Notes under the pieces: model-generated
The model's input: the letters and a program-made list of their open reading frames with translations, nothing else
Told to the model about the DNA's origin: nothing
Database searches by the model: none
NCBI GenBank assembly: GCA_001600175.1
Contig: BCJC01000006.1
Coordinates: 1,379,968 to 1,443,967 of the forward strand
Direction of reading: 5' to 3'
Origin: Erythrobasidium yunnanense
Taxonomy: Eukaryota > Basidiomycota > Cystobasidiomycetes > Erythrobasidiales > Erythrobasidiaceae
Length of the DNA: 64,000 nucleotides
Shown: positions 1-10,020 of the stretch, one piece after another
Layout of the letters: every line of letters begins with the position of its first letter
How positions within the stretch are numbered: position 1 is the first letter of the stretch
Program-made: the position numbers and the translations under genes

Positions 1-1045
1 ATTTAGTGAGTTCGCTGAACCACTCATCGAGCAGCTTGCTGACAGAGGAGATGTCCTGCGAACTATACATCAGTGAAAGGCGGATCGCCTGGAGGACACT
101 ACTTACGCCCTCATACTTCTTAGCAACTGATACCCTCGCTTCATGCTCCCTTGCCTTTCTATCTATCTCCACGATCTCGTCTTTCAAGCTCTGCAAGCTG
201 TTCGCCATATCGTTCAATGTCCTCCTCACTCTATCCGGACTCTGCACAATCTTGCCCCTTAGCCTGTTGATCTCAGCTTCATGCTGCTTGTACGACATGG
301 TCTCCGTATCGATCTTCTCTTGCAGTATCGTCTTTGTCCTCTTGACTGCATCTAACCGTTGCAGAGCCGGATCCTCCATCTCTTTCGCCCGTATAAGCTT
401 GTTCCTCCTTTCTGCATTCTCTTTCGCTAGTTGTGCGACTCGCACTCCATCTTTCTCCATCTGCGCCTTCTTGTCTGCTATCTTCCTCGTGATATCGTCC
501 AAGTCGAGTGAGGACTGATGCCTTGCTTCTTCCTCGCGCTCGAACTCGTCGTCCAATGATTGCAAGAACTGACTCTGCTCTACTTCGAACAGGTGGAAGT
601 TGGTGAGGCCGCTGAGAATGCGCCTGACGCGTGGTGCCTGTGGGTCGCGGATGTCTCTGATGCTAAAGTCGTCGATCATAGCCCAACGCATCATCTGATT
701 CCTGTTTTTAATACCATTAGCAATCAGTATAACGAGCTTTGGCAGTCTTTTCGCGCACAGCGTTTGCCAGAGCACGCCCATGTAAACAGCTTCGGCCATA
801 TCCTGAGTCGCGGCTTCGTCGTTGTTGATGGATGTATCTTGCAAGTTGTTGTTCTCCAAGTACAGCGCAGCAGCCATGCGCACGTCGTCCAGCGTCTGCA
901 TCGTCAGATGCGTCCAGAACCATAGATACGCCGGGATGACCTTGCTGGAGGACGGCCTGTCGATGTCGTCGGCGCTCAAGTTGTTGCCTATCTCATGCAA
1001 CGAAGACACAAGCTCGGGCGTCTTCAGGACTGGAAAGCTGGCCAT
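1..1045 (-). CDS. NUF2: Kinetochore protein Nuf2 (N-terminal part, runs off left edge)
   Basis: Nuf2 is a subunit of the Ndc80 complex, which links kinetochores to spindle microtubules. The frame is open from the ATG at 1045 to the window edge, about 348 residues. The first part fits the Nuf2 calponin-homology head: it opens MASFPVLKTPEL and later has a DDFSIRDI block followed by RRILSGLTNF, the family's conserved R-R-I-L-S-x-x-x-N-F signature. From about residue 170 it becomes heptad-rich coiled coil (many Lys/Glu, few Pro). No upstream in-frame ATG precedes the chosen start; the next one hits a stop after four codons. A 32-nt stretch near 700-735 resembles an intron, but removing it breaks the frame, so it is kept as coding. 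The C-terminal coiled coil lies outside the window. Confidence 0.85.
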   Translation of the reverse strand, partial: MASFPVLKTPELVSSLHEIGNNLSADDIDRPSSSKVIPAYLWFWTHLTMQTLDDVRMAAALYLENNNLQDTSINNDEAATQDMAEAVYMGVLWQTLCAKRLPKLVILIANGIKNRNQMMRWAMIDDFSIRDIRDPQAPRVRRILSGLTNFHLFEVEQSQFLQSLDDEFEREEEARHQSSLDLDDITRKIADKKAQMEKDGVRVAQLAKENAERRNKLIRAKEMEDPALQRLDAVKRTKTILQEKIDTETMSYKQHEAEINRLRGKIVQSPDRVRRTLNDMANSLQSLKDEIVEIDRKAREHEARVSVAKKYEGVSSVLQAIRLSLMYSSQDISSVSKLLDEWFSELTK

Positions 1046-1188
1046 GTTGACCTTCTTGCAAGAAAGTGGGAAGTCAAGCACGATACATTGCAATATCATC
1101 TAGAGTCCACGGAAAGTCGCAGTAGAAAACACATGTATACATCTACTTGAATACTGTCGTAGTCAAATGGCATCTGGATAGTCCAATA

Positions 1189-2275
1189 TCAGACACGACC
1201 CTCGCCTTGTCTGCCTGGAAGAGTGACTTCGCTTTCGGACCTGCCGAAAGTGTTTCCATGCTCAACATGACTGCCTAGATCTCTGTTTGAGCCGCTCTCA
1301 GTTCCAGCCTCCTCGTCCTTCGACATGCTCTTTCGGTCTCCTCCCATCATGCCCTTCTCCGGAGGTGCATAAGCAGGAGCATCGTACATTGGCGGTTGAG
1401 ATGTGTTGTAGCCTGGTACATTGTTGAGTCCTCCCTCAGGACCGTAGGGAGGCACGAAAGGAGGATCCTGGCCGTACGGAGCAGCGTTGAACGAGTTGAG
1501 GTGGTAGCGATTTGATGCTGCAGTCTCGACACCTCCAGCTAGAAGCTGATGGTAGTATGCCCGAGAGAGGATGTACATAAGGATAGAACAGATGACGCCA
1601 AAGATTAGCCAAGCGGCATCGCGATAGATCCCGTTTGTCCAGTCTCTTTTGCACCAGGCCGCGATGTTCTCAGCTGTATCGGCGCCGGCGTTCTGGATTG
1701 CGCTACAGAGACCATGAGCGGAGCTGTTATGATACTAGTAACAGGTTGAACGCACCAAGCAGCTTTAATGTCGGATTCCCAGACAAAGTGCAGGGCCATC
1801 CGCAGGATCTCGGTAGCAGTCATGAGGACACCGCCAGCGATTGTAGCGATTACGTAGAGCTTTCCAGACTTGACGTTCTGTTTCCAGGCGGCATGGAAAC
1901 CTACGACTTCGAGCGCCGCGAGCACCTTCAGATGACACGCAGTCAGTATAGCTGGCTTAGGGTCTCTTATTATTGATGCACACGTACAAAGAACATGATC
2001 CCTTGAACGAGGAATACCGTCTTGAGCCTGCTCGAGATGCCATCTTTTACATCGACAAGTAGTCAGGTCAGCCTCGACTGCTGGTTCCGAGCGCACGGCC
2101 AGCTGGCTTTCGCACCTTCCGACATAGCGCGAACATAGTGAGTACCGACGACGAGACTCCATATGAACGAGCAGGAGACGCAGAAGAGGATGATCCCGCG
2201 AAGCCTGCGACCTCGGGCAACTCTGGTGATTGTCGAATAGCCAGGCGGAGGCGCATTTCCCTGCTGGTTCTGCAT
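1189..2275 (-). CDS. Four-helix membrane protein of unknown function
   Basis: Not recognised as a named family. Model: exons 2116-2275, 1988-2043, 1756-1925 and 1189-1723, giving 306 residues. Four hydrophobic helices are visible: around GIILFCVSCSFIWSLVV in exon 1, one spanning exons 2-3 (VFLVQGIMFF then VLAALEVV), one in exon 3 (VIATIAGGVLMTATEIL) and one in exon 4 (AAWLIFGVICSILMYIL). A Pro/Tyr/Asn-rich tail follows with several PPxY-like pieces (PPMYDAP), then a charged end, probably cytosolic. The intron 1724-1755 is only 32 nt, yet its removal is needed to join the third helix to the fourth in frame. The gene is divergent from the Ser/Arg-rich gene at 2656. Membrane location is inferred from hydrophobicity alone. 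Confidence 0.7.
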
Positions 2276-2655
2276 GATGAACGATGGTCTCTTCTGTAAC
2301 CCTGTCAAGAACCAGACGATGATGTCGAGCTGATGTCGACAAGCAAAAGAACCCAAAACTTGCTGCGAAGGGAGCACAGCCGAAAATGGATATATGGGCT
2401 GGTCGATGCAGAAGCACTGACAATACACAATCTACGACACTACTGACGGACTGAAAACAATCTCTTCTCCTTGATACGCTCTGACGCTTCAAGCGGATAG
2501 CCGCCGGCCAAGCTTGCATGACCTTTCAAAGCAGCAACAAGGGTCAAGGTGCCGCCCTGTCCACTGGTACTCGTTATGGAGGTCCTCACTGTGATGCCAA
2601 AGCTCCAAGCCTTGTGCGCACCCCTGGAGGCTCGTACAGTACCCTTTTGCGACAG
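2276..2655. promoter_or_regulatory. Divergent intergenic region
   Basis: This 380-bp gap separates the start of the four-helix membrane protein (minus) from the start of the first Ser/Arg-rich paralog (plus), so it should hold both promoters. The plus-strand frame is open back to an ATG at 2518, so an N-terminal extension of 46 residues is possible. I prefer 2656 because the paralog downstream also begins directly with a short Arg/Ser-rich sequence. No defined element was recognised. Confidence 0.4.
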
Positions 2656-4045
2656 ATGTCTAGGAGGAGACAATCAACCTCTTCGCGGCGGTCCTCCCTG
2701 GACAGCTCATCCAGCTTGCTAAGCTTGCGGGTAGTAGCACGTCCGACCAACGCATATCGAGGCGATCAGAGCAATACACGAGGACGGACAACGGTGGGCA
2801 GGACCCAGCTACAACAGTATGCAACTTACCGACAAGGAGTGAGTGACGCATCTGTATCTGTAGCTCGTGTGTCTCGCTAAAGTGTGTCACCTGAAGGGTG
2901 CTCAACACTCGACCAGCAGCCCTACGACCCTGCAGAGCGTTGCGCGTGGCGGTGGAAGGCAGGCCTGGCAGCAAACACAGACAAGACGACCTGCGAGGAT
3001 CGTACCGCTCCTTGGCGTCACCTCGGACCAGCTCGGTCGCGGCAATCGGTCGGGCGGAGGCAGTCAAAGCAGGCTTTCGACACAGCCAGATCGGTACTAC
3101 AATCTGAATCGCGGTGCGGGCATGTTCTATCCTTCTGAGAACGAACTTTGGCGCGAGGTCGAGCAGATAGTTAGAGCTCACGAAGCAGCAGTATCTGATT
3201 ACAGAGTTAACAGCACAAGACGCCGCCGCCCAAGACCCAACGAAGGCAGCAACGCTGACAATCACTCTGCATTCCGGAGGCGGTATGAGCAACGTGCGCA
3301 CCAACAGATGAACCTGGCTCCCCAGCAGAGGGGTCAACAAGCAACAGGCTTCGACCCTGGAGAATTTGCGAGCGCTCGCCTGCTCAACGAGTTTCCTAGG
3401 TTGCAGAATGACACCAACCCTGTCCTGTACGAACAGATCGCGGCCGACGACAAGCGCATCTATGAACAAGATGGACTCCTCTGGATGCGGACAAACCCTA
3501 CAGCAGATCCAAGGGAGGTTCCCCTCAATTATTCCACACCGTACGAGATCAAGCTAGTTGCGCCTGGCTCCGAAGAGCAAACATCGATCGCATATTTGAA
3601 AGTCAGTGAAGTTCGAAGTGGCTCTTACTGCGTACGCTACATCGAACATTACAATCGTACGATGCCATTCTGGTTGGGCGAGTTACACTCCACGCAAAAC
3701 CTTCGGAGCAAAGGCATAACACCTAAGCCGCCTCGATGCGGACCTGCTACAGATGCAAGCTACTACAATGCAGCAGGACCACCTGCGCTGCCCGGCCCCT
3801 ACGTTGTGCGACGAGCTAGCGACGAACCTCTACCTCTCTACTATGCGGAGGAACCGCCAGCGTATACTAGTCGCTCACGTCCGCCCAGCTACAGAAGAAA
3901 GCTGTCAGAAATCGAGGACCATGCAAAGAAGGTCGAAGAGTCTCAGCCGCAGTCTACCTTTCACTCAATACGACGTCATCTTCGAAAGTCTAAAGTGAAA
4001 CTCACAAATCGCATACGGCCACAGTCCACGCACCCAATTGTCTGA
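2656..4045 (+). CDS. Unknown Ser/Arg-rich protein, tandem paralog 1
   Basis: Not recognised. Model: exons 2656-2838 and 2897-4045, about 443 residues, intron 2839-2896 (GTGAGT..AAG). The N-terminal half is basic and low in complexity. The C-terminal half, from about 3370, carries a compact conserved block shared with the next gene: LLNEFPRL, NPVLYEQIAADDKRI, EQDGLLWMRTNPTADP, then VRYIEHYN, WLGELH and PKPPRCG. A tail with PPAY and PPSY motifs, possible WW-domain ligands, follows. There is no signal peptide or membrane helix. The block looks like a folded domain of about 170 residues because gaps and charged positions agree between the copies while the N-terminal halves do not. The first exon could contain another short intron that I could not fix. 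Function unknown. Confidence 0.65.
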
Positions 4046-4269
4046 TATGGAGATCTATATATCTGGAATTTATGCTGCGCACGCTTATGCAATAACTGAT
4101 TTTATGGCCTTTGATGATTCTTTGTGCGCTGAGTACAAGGGTGCATTCAAGTCCCTATCTATCTCCACCATTGTCACATGCCCTTAGATGACCCCTGAAG
4201 CTGACGCCCACGTTACAAGTGCCTTGTCCTAGTGCTGGTTAGCTTCACACACATTCGAAGTAAGACGAA

Positions 4270-6221
4270 ATGCCATACAACACTCGAAGACGCTATGACA
4301 GCGACAGCTCGTCTGAAAGTGTCTCGGTATCGGCATGTGAGTGCTGCCTCTCTACCTGCCGCTGCTACTCAGAGCTGAGTCTTGCGTCATATAGCCAGTG
4401 CTAGCTCGCAGGTAACAACCGCCTGGATGCAAGCGACAAGAGCGAGAGCAACACAATATGCCGTCGATCGATCACGCAGAGAGGAAGAGAATAGGCAGAT
4501 AGCTCGCGAGCTCTGCCAGCAGCTGGATCCGGATTTCATCGCTCCCCCTCGGAGGTGAACTAGCTGTCTAAGTCTTTTGTTGACGAACTATGACTGACTC
4601 GAGACTTTGGTCATTCAAACCCGACGCTTGTGGGGTCAATAGCCGTAGCTCATCGAGAATATCGGAAAGAGAAACTCGGACTCGTCAAGCTAGTGATACA
4701 AGCGATTCTGCGTTTTCTCAGAGCTCTTCCGACGATTCCTATATTGCTGCACGGCGACGACGACAACAGTCAGCTAGTGACAGTAGCGCCGACTTTGCTT
4801 CTTCCCAGAGCTCTTCCGATGATTCCTATATTGTTGCACGGCGACGGCTACAACAGCAACGACAACCAACCCGCCCAAGTCAAGGCTTTCGTCGACGTGA
4901 GTCTGCAGATAGCGACACTTCGGCTTCCTCGGAGAACAGTAATCGTAGAACAAGGCGGAGACTCACGAGTTCGTCTACTGACAGCGGCAACGACGACAGT
5001 GATGCTACCTCTACCATTTTTCGGAGTCTAAGACAGTCAACTCGACTGAATCATGGCCCTAGTCGAGTACGCCATCGCAGCTCATCAGGTAGCTGTTCTT
5101 CAGCTTCGTCCGGCGGCCGCTTAAATCACGCTGATGCGGCGACCTTAGCTTCCTCCTCTGCTTCTTCGTCTTCTTCGGGCGTGCAGATTTACGACAGGAG
5201 GAGACCCGAGCGATCCCCCTCTTTCTCAGACTCCTCATCCGCTTTAATCCGGCAGAGCTACAACAGACGAAGACACGAGCGATCACCTTCTTTCTCCAGT
5301 TCGTCGTCTGCTCCAAGTCAGGAGAGCTACTATAGGAGAAGGAGAGAGTCCTCCTCGTCCTCCTCCACCTCCTCATCTTCTTCACTCTGGCAGGGCTACG
5401 AAGGGGGAAGAGCAGAGCGATCCCCCTCTTCCGCCAGTTTTTCGTCGTCTTCGACTTGGCAGAGTTATGACAGTGAGGACGGAAGATACGAGCGGCGCAT
5501 GCAGCAGATGCTGGAAGCTGAATATGCGCTAGCTCGGCTGTTGAATGAGTTCCCCCGCCTGGAGAAGCACAGTAATCCAGTTCTATACGAACGTATCGCC
5601 GCCGACGACAAGCGAATTCGCGAACAAGATGGACTCCTTTTCATGCGAACAAATCCTACAGCAGATCCGAAGGAAGTCCCGCTCAACTATTCTTCGCCAT
5701 ACGAAGTCAAGCTAGTCGCTCCAGGGACGACAACGCAACTGACAACCCAGTCTGTCACAGTAAGTGACCTGCAAAGCGGGTTCTGCTGCGTGCGATACAT
5801 CGAGAAGTACAATCGAAAGGCCCCTTCTTGGCTGGGCGAGCTGCACCATTTGAATGAGCTTCGACACAAAGGCATCATTCCAAAGCCACCGCGCTGCGGG
5901 ACTGCTGCGGACGAAAGCTATTATCATACGGAAAACGAGTCCTTATTCCCGCAGCCCTACAAGGTGCGTAGACCTAGCGATGAACCTTTACCTCTATACA
6001 TGGAGGGGCCGCCACCTTACAGCAGTCGACGCAACTCTGTAGCTTCCTCAAGTGGTGAACTAAGCAGCTCGCGTATAAACGGCAATCGGGTCGCTTCGCC
6101 AGGTTCACCACCCATATACAAAAGAAAGCGGTCGGAAATTGGATCCTATAGGTCTCGGTCAAACAGCAAGAGCATGAGACTTACGCCTCAGTCGATTTCA
6201 ACGCCTCTTGTGACTGCGTGA
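4270..6221 (+). CDS. Unknown Ser/Arg-rich protein, tandem paralog 2
   Basis: Not recognised; same family as the gene just upstream and in the same orientation. Model: exons 4270-4336, 4395-4554 and 4643-6221, about 601 residues. It starts MPYNTRRRYDSDSSSESV. Long Ser/Arg tracts follow, including two copies of SQSSSDDSYI-x-ARRR and a four-unit 23-residue tandem repeat. From about 5530 comes the shared block (LLNEFPRLEKHSNPVLYE, AADDKRI, RTNPTADP, VRYIEKYN, WLGELHHLNELR, PKPPRCG), then a tail with PPPY and several Lys/Arg-rich patches. RS dipeptides and basic clusters would suit a nuclear or RNA-binding role, but that is only inferred from composition. Confidence 0.7.
5190..5465 (+). repeat. 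69-bp coding minisatellite, four units
   Basis: Four units of exactly 69 bp (5190-5258, 5259-5327, 5328-5396, 5397-5465), each encoding 23 residues that begin with Tyr. The pattern is Tyr, a basic run, E-R-S-P-S, a Ser tract, then a short Gln/Trp-containing end. Units 1 and 2 are closest; unit 3 has lost the R-S-P piece. A fifth Tyr at 5466 starts the unique region. The upstream paralog lacks this array. Confidence 0.85.
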
Positions 6222-6665
6222 TGATGGCCGCCTAACGATCCTCCTCGACGATTCGTAAATTCCGCAATCCGCGCAGGGTGTTGTCCGAAGACTCGGATGC
6301 AATGAGCGTTACAGTAGTCGTGGGCGTCGTCCCGACCATCAAACAGCGGAATGTTCCAACTTCTGGCATTCTCAGGCAGCTGCAGCGAAAGCCTTTGTTC
6401 CTGTCCGCGCACTCAGACGTCATCCTTGTGTTCATGTAACAATACGACACTGATCAGTTATATCTCAGAACCAAGATCTAGACCTGTGGATCTATTGACA
6501 GGCACAGTGACCCGCTAATATCGAAATTTCGTTTAGGACTGGCTCTTGTTTACGGGTGCCGCCACAAACAAGGAAGATGGCTGCACGCAAACAACGAGAG
6601 ATCTTCACTGGTACATTTCTGCTTCTGTTCCTGTTCCGCTTCCCTCATTCTCCTGCTTTCTCGCG
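6222..6665. other. Intergenic region before the MFS gene
   Basis: This 444-bp gap lies between two plus-strand genes and should hold the 3' end of the Ser/Arg-rich gene and the transporter promoter. The frame of the transporter is open upstream of its chosen ATG back to 6546, but that extension has no transporter-like sequence. I see no other gene. Confidence 0.4.
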
Positions 6666-8577
6666 ATGACTTCTGCCGACTTAGCGAAGGTTGAAGCCGA
6701 TATGAAGCCGACTTCTTCCCAGCAGTCTCTAGTGCCTTCTAGTCTGTCGGAGGATTCTACCATCTCTGGCACCCCGCCTGTCGAGAGCGAGAAGGCCAAG
6801 ACCGTCGAACACCACCATCATCTCGCTGGCCTTGAGAAGGTTCTCACCCATACTATCAGCCGAGTAGAGCCTAGAACAGATGGGAAGATTGTCCTGCACC
6901 GCAAAGACTGCTACGACGAGCTTGGCTATAAGTTCTCCTCCACCAAGAAATGGTGGATCTTGTCTGTCATCTTCGCCATTCAATGCTCAATGAATTTCAA
7001 TGCTGGTGTATATGGGAGCGCTGTACCTCAGCTCGAAGCGGAGTATGGTCTCTCTTCCCAGACTGCAAGACTAGGTCAGGGTCTCTTCCTGATCTGCTAT
7101 GCCTTCGGATGCGAGGTGAGAGCAACGCGTTGTCTTTAAGCCACTTTGATAGCTAACATCCGTCCTCTTGCAGCTCTGGGCGCCTTTCTCCGAAGAGTTC
7201 GGTCGATGGCCAATCATGCAGCTATCCTTATTCTTCGTCAATATCTGGGCTCTCGGCTGTGCTCTGGCCCCCAACTACGCTTCAATCGTCGTCTTCCGTG
7301 TTCTGGGAGGTTTCTCAAGCGCTGGTGGATCCGTTACGCTGGCCTACATCGCCGACATGTTCGAGGCCGAAGTCCAGGGTCAGGCTGTGGCATTCGTAGT
7401 CTTGTCTTCTGTAGGAGGGTCTGTCCTCGGTCCTATCTTCGGTAGGCCAGCTAGCTAGGAAATCGATCGAGCTCCACTGACGTACGTCCGAACAGGTTCG
7501 TTCCAGGCTAGATACCTCGGATGGAGATGGAACTTCTGGCTGCAGGTTCGTCTATTCGGGCTTCATCATCTTCTTCACTGTTATTGATCCTCTGTACACA
7601 GCTCATCTTCGGCGGAGCGGTTCAAGTCCTCCACTTCTTCACACCCGAGACCAAAGAATCCATTATCATGCAGCGATCTGCGAAGCGTCAGAGAGCTGAA
7701 GGCAAGACGAATATCTATGCCCCAGATGAGCTGCGCGAGCGGGAATGGGATATCAAGGAAGTTCTCATGACGATGTCGCGACCTTTTGTCATGTTCGCGA
7801 CTGAGCCTATCGTTCTCGTAAGTGCTTTTATGTCCATATAAAGTGTCCAGCGTGGCTGAATGATGGTTTCACCAGTGTCTATCCCTGCTATCCGGTTTCA
7901 GCGATGCTCTTATCTTTACCTTCCTCGAGGCATACGGACCTGTCTACTCACAATGGAACTTTGGAATCATCGCTCAGGGTCTAGCTTTCGTGGCCATCGG
8001 TGTCGGCTACCTCCTCGCGTACTTCTCTTGCTGGCCTTTCATCAACCGTATGGAGCGGGACCTAGCTAAGGATCCGGATGCAGTAGCTCCTGAAAGAAGA
8101 CTATATTGGCTGCTCTACACAGCTCCTCTTCTTTCGATTGGTCTCTTTGGCTTCGCTTGGACGTCGACTGGTCCTCCCATTCCTTGGATCGCAAGCTTGC
8201 TCTTCACCGCACTAGTCGGCATCAGCAACTACGTCATCTACTTCTCGACTGTCGACTATATGATCAGCTCGTATGGGCCCTTCTCAGCATCTGCAGTTGG
8301 CGGAAACGGATTTGCACGAGATTTCTTGGCAGGTATCGCAGCTTTCTACGCTGGACCCCTCTACTCCAACCTTAGCGTCTCTCAGCCTCTGGCGTGGGCT
8401 AGTACCCTCCTCGGCTGCCTTGCGGTCCTCGTCACCATCCCTATCTACGTTTTCTACTGGAAAGGTCCGCAGATCCGCGCTAGATCCAAGTTTGCTCAGA
8501 CTCTGGCTTCCGACAAGAAGACAGAGGGGAAGCAGAGCCAGCAAGAGGAGTCGGAGAAGACTGCTGGACATGTTTGA
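6666..8577 (+). CDS. Major facilitator superfamily transporter (DHA1-like)
   Basis: Plasma-membrane proton antiporter of the drug/polyamine type. Model: exons 6666-7115, 7174-7441, 7496-7545, 7602-7817 and 7876-8577, 561 residues, in the usual range. A Ser-rich cytosolic N-terminus of about 95 residues leads into twelve hydrophobic segments. The family signature between helices 2 and 3 is seen as WAPFSEEFGRWPIM, followed by GFSSAGGSVTLAYIAD in helix 5. A charged central loop (about residues 265-310) separates the halves. The tail is Lys/Glu/Gln-rich. The start was chosen at MTSADLAKVEADM because upstream codons do not resemble the family. The substrate cannot be read from sequence. Fungal relatives include multidrug and polyamine exporters. 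Confidence 0.85.
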
Positions 8578-8767
8578 TGGACGATGATCTGATACGATGA
8601 GTTGTGTTGGCGCTTGATGGCTAGTATACCCTGCTCTCCACAGCTATTCTCTGTAATGTAGGGTTCCAGCAGGAGTCATCGCTTTGATGCAATGCAGCCT
8701 GATAATCTATTATTCATTTGCAGCCTTCCGAGCAATCGTTGCAAGCAGGACAGCACTTTCATGTCGT

Positions 8768-9968
8768 TTATGCCTTGTTATCCTGACCTTCCTTGCTCTT
8801 ATCGCTGCTCGTCGTCTTGCCTCGAAGTCGTTCAAGCAGTACGCTTGTACAGGAACTGAGAGCCGTCACTTCGTCCACAAATTTCGGATCGCCTGCGTTC
8901 GCTACTGATGCTCTTTGCGCAAAGGACAGAGCTGCCCACCGGATCTTGCAGTTTTCATCGACCAAATAGATATAGCCGAGATGCTTGTTCGTCATGCCCA
9001 TTGGCTGTTCGGATAGTCTGTTCAGCCAATTCCGTATATAACGCTTGAGGCAGACTAACCTCTCGAATGTATTCCAGATTCTCTGTCGAGACGAGGTATG
9101 TCTTGCGGTAGTCTTCTGGCACGGATCTCCGCAAAGACGACAAGAAGATTCCGACTAAAAGCCATTTCAAGGTGTTTTCTTGGCAGTTGACCTGTACGTA
9201 TTGGAACAGAGGATCCTCCTTGAAGGTGTTGAGTATGCTGTTCGAAGGCGCAGATGCGGCCGTACTGCCCACGTAGCTGTCGATATGCGCTTCGCTCATG
9301 CGCGTGTTCAGCATCGAGACTATGGATATCTTGCCTTTCAGCAGTTCGCTGGTATGTGTGACCTCCTTTGAGCTTGATGCTAGTGATGTTCCAGTCATTT
9401 CAGGGAAATATAGAGCGGCCTGCAACCATATCTGTCAGCAAATCGTAAAGCGCCAGGCGATAAGCCATACCTTCTCTTGTATAAGAGTACGCGGTGCGAC
9501 CCAGAGTTTCCCTCCTTGATGCCGCAGCTTGTTATAGTCTTCAAAGTAGCCTGTCGAAGCTTCTTTTATGCTGGGTCGCTAGTCTTAGCTGGCACTTATA
9601 GGTGATGTGAGAGATATATCTACGCACAGATGCCGTCTTTCCTCCATCCTGGCGTCCTTGTCTGCCATTTTGACAGCTCTTTCGCGCAGAGACGGTTTCA
9701 CATGTTTTCGCGGTGGTTCAGTCAGACCCAACGGACGAGGCAAGGGTGGTGGTGATACAGAGGAGGATGATGATGATGATGTGGAAGGTGTAACGCTATT
9801 GCTGGCGTTGCTGCTGCTGCTTTCGCTATCTGACGAGGTCGCGTAACTTCTTCGAGCATTTTGGCTGCTAAGGAAAGGTCTTGCAGCTAAGCGCGAGGTG
9901 GACGCTGTCGCTGGCTGTGTTGATGCTTGTAGCTGCTGCAGAGCGCACGCAGCGCATCGACGAAACAT
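8768..9968 (-). CDS. ATP10: Mitochondrial ATP synthase assembly factor Atp10
   Basis: Atp10 is a mitochondrial inner-membrane factor that binds ATP synthase subunit 6 and helps build the Fo sector. Model: exons 9628-9968, 9471-9570, 9060-9419 and 8768-9004, 345 residues. The N-terminus (MFRRCAACALQQLQ) is basic and Ser/Ala-rich, a good mitochondrial presequence. After a poly-Ser linker the family core appears: ALYFPEMTG, a thioredoxin-like LLKGKISIVSM strand, and the C-terminal signature HLGYIYLVDENCKIRWA. The family's conserved Cys is the one in that last motif. The gene is head-to-head with MTG2, another mitochondrial biogenesis gene, with 52 bp between the two start codons. Confidence 0.85.
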
Positions 9969-10020
9969 TCCAGATTCTTTCGATGCAAGAACAAGCAGCA
10001 GCTCTTTCCCTTCTGGCAAG
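9969..10020. promoter_or_regulatory. 52-bp bidirectional promoter, ATP10/MTG2
   Basis: The two divergent start codons leave only 52 bp. Both proteins begin with mitochondrial-type presequences. Core promoter elements must therefore lie in this gap or inside the transcribed 5' regions. No TATA box was recognised. If MTG2 started at the later ATG at 10095 or 10098 the gap would be about 130 bp. Confidence 0.5.

Noticed and set aside
700-735. A 32-nt intron-like segment in NUF2
   Set aside because: It has GT..AG ends, but removing it would shift the frame away from the conserved DDFSIRDI and RRILSGLTNF blocks, so it is coding.
1605-2519. Minus-strand open frame of about 300 codons over the membrane-protein gene
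   Set aside because: It reads through introns and leaves the frame that carries the four helices; only part of it overlaps true exons.
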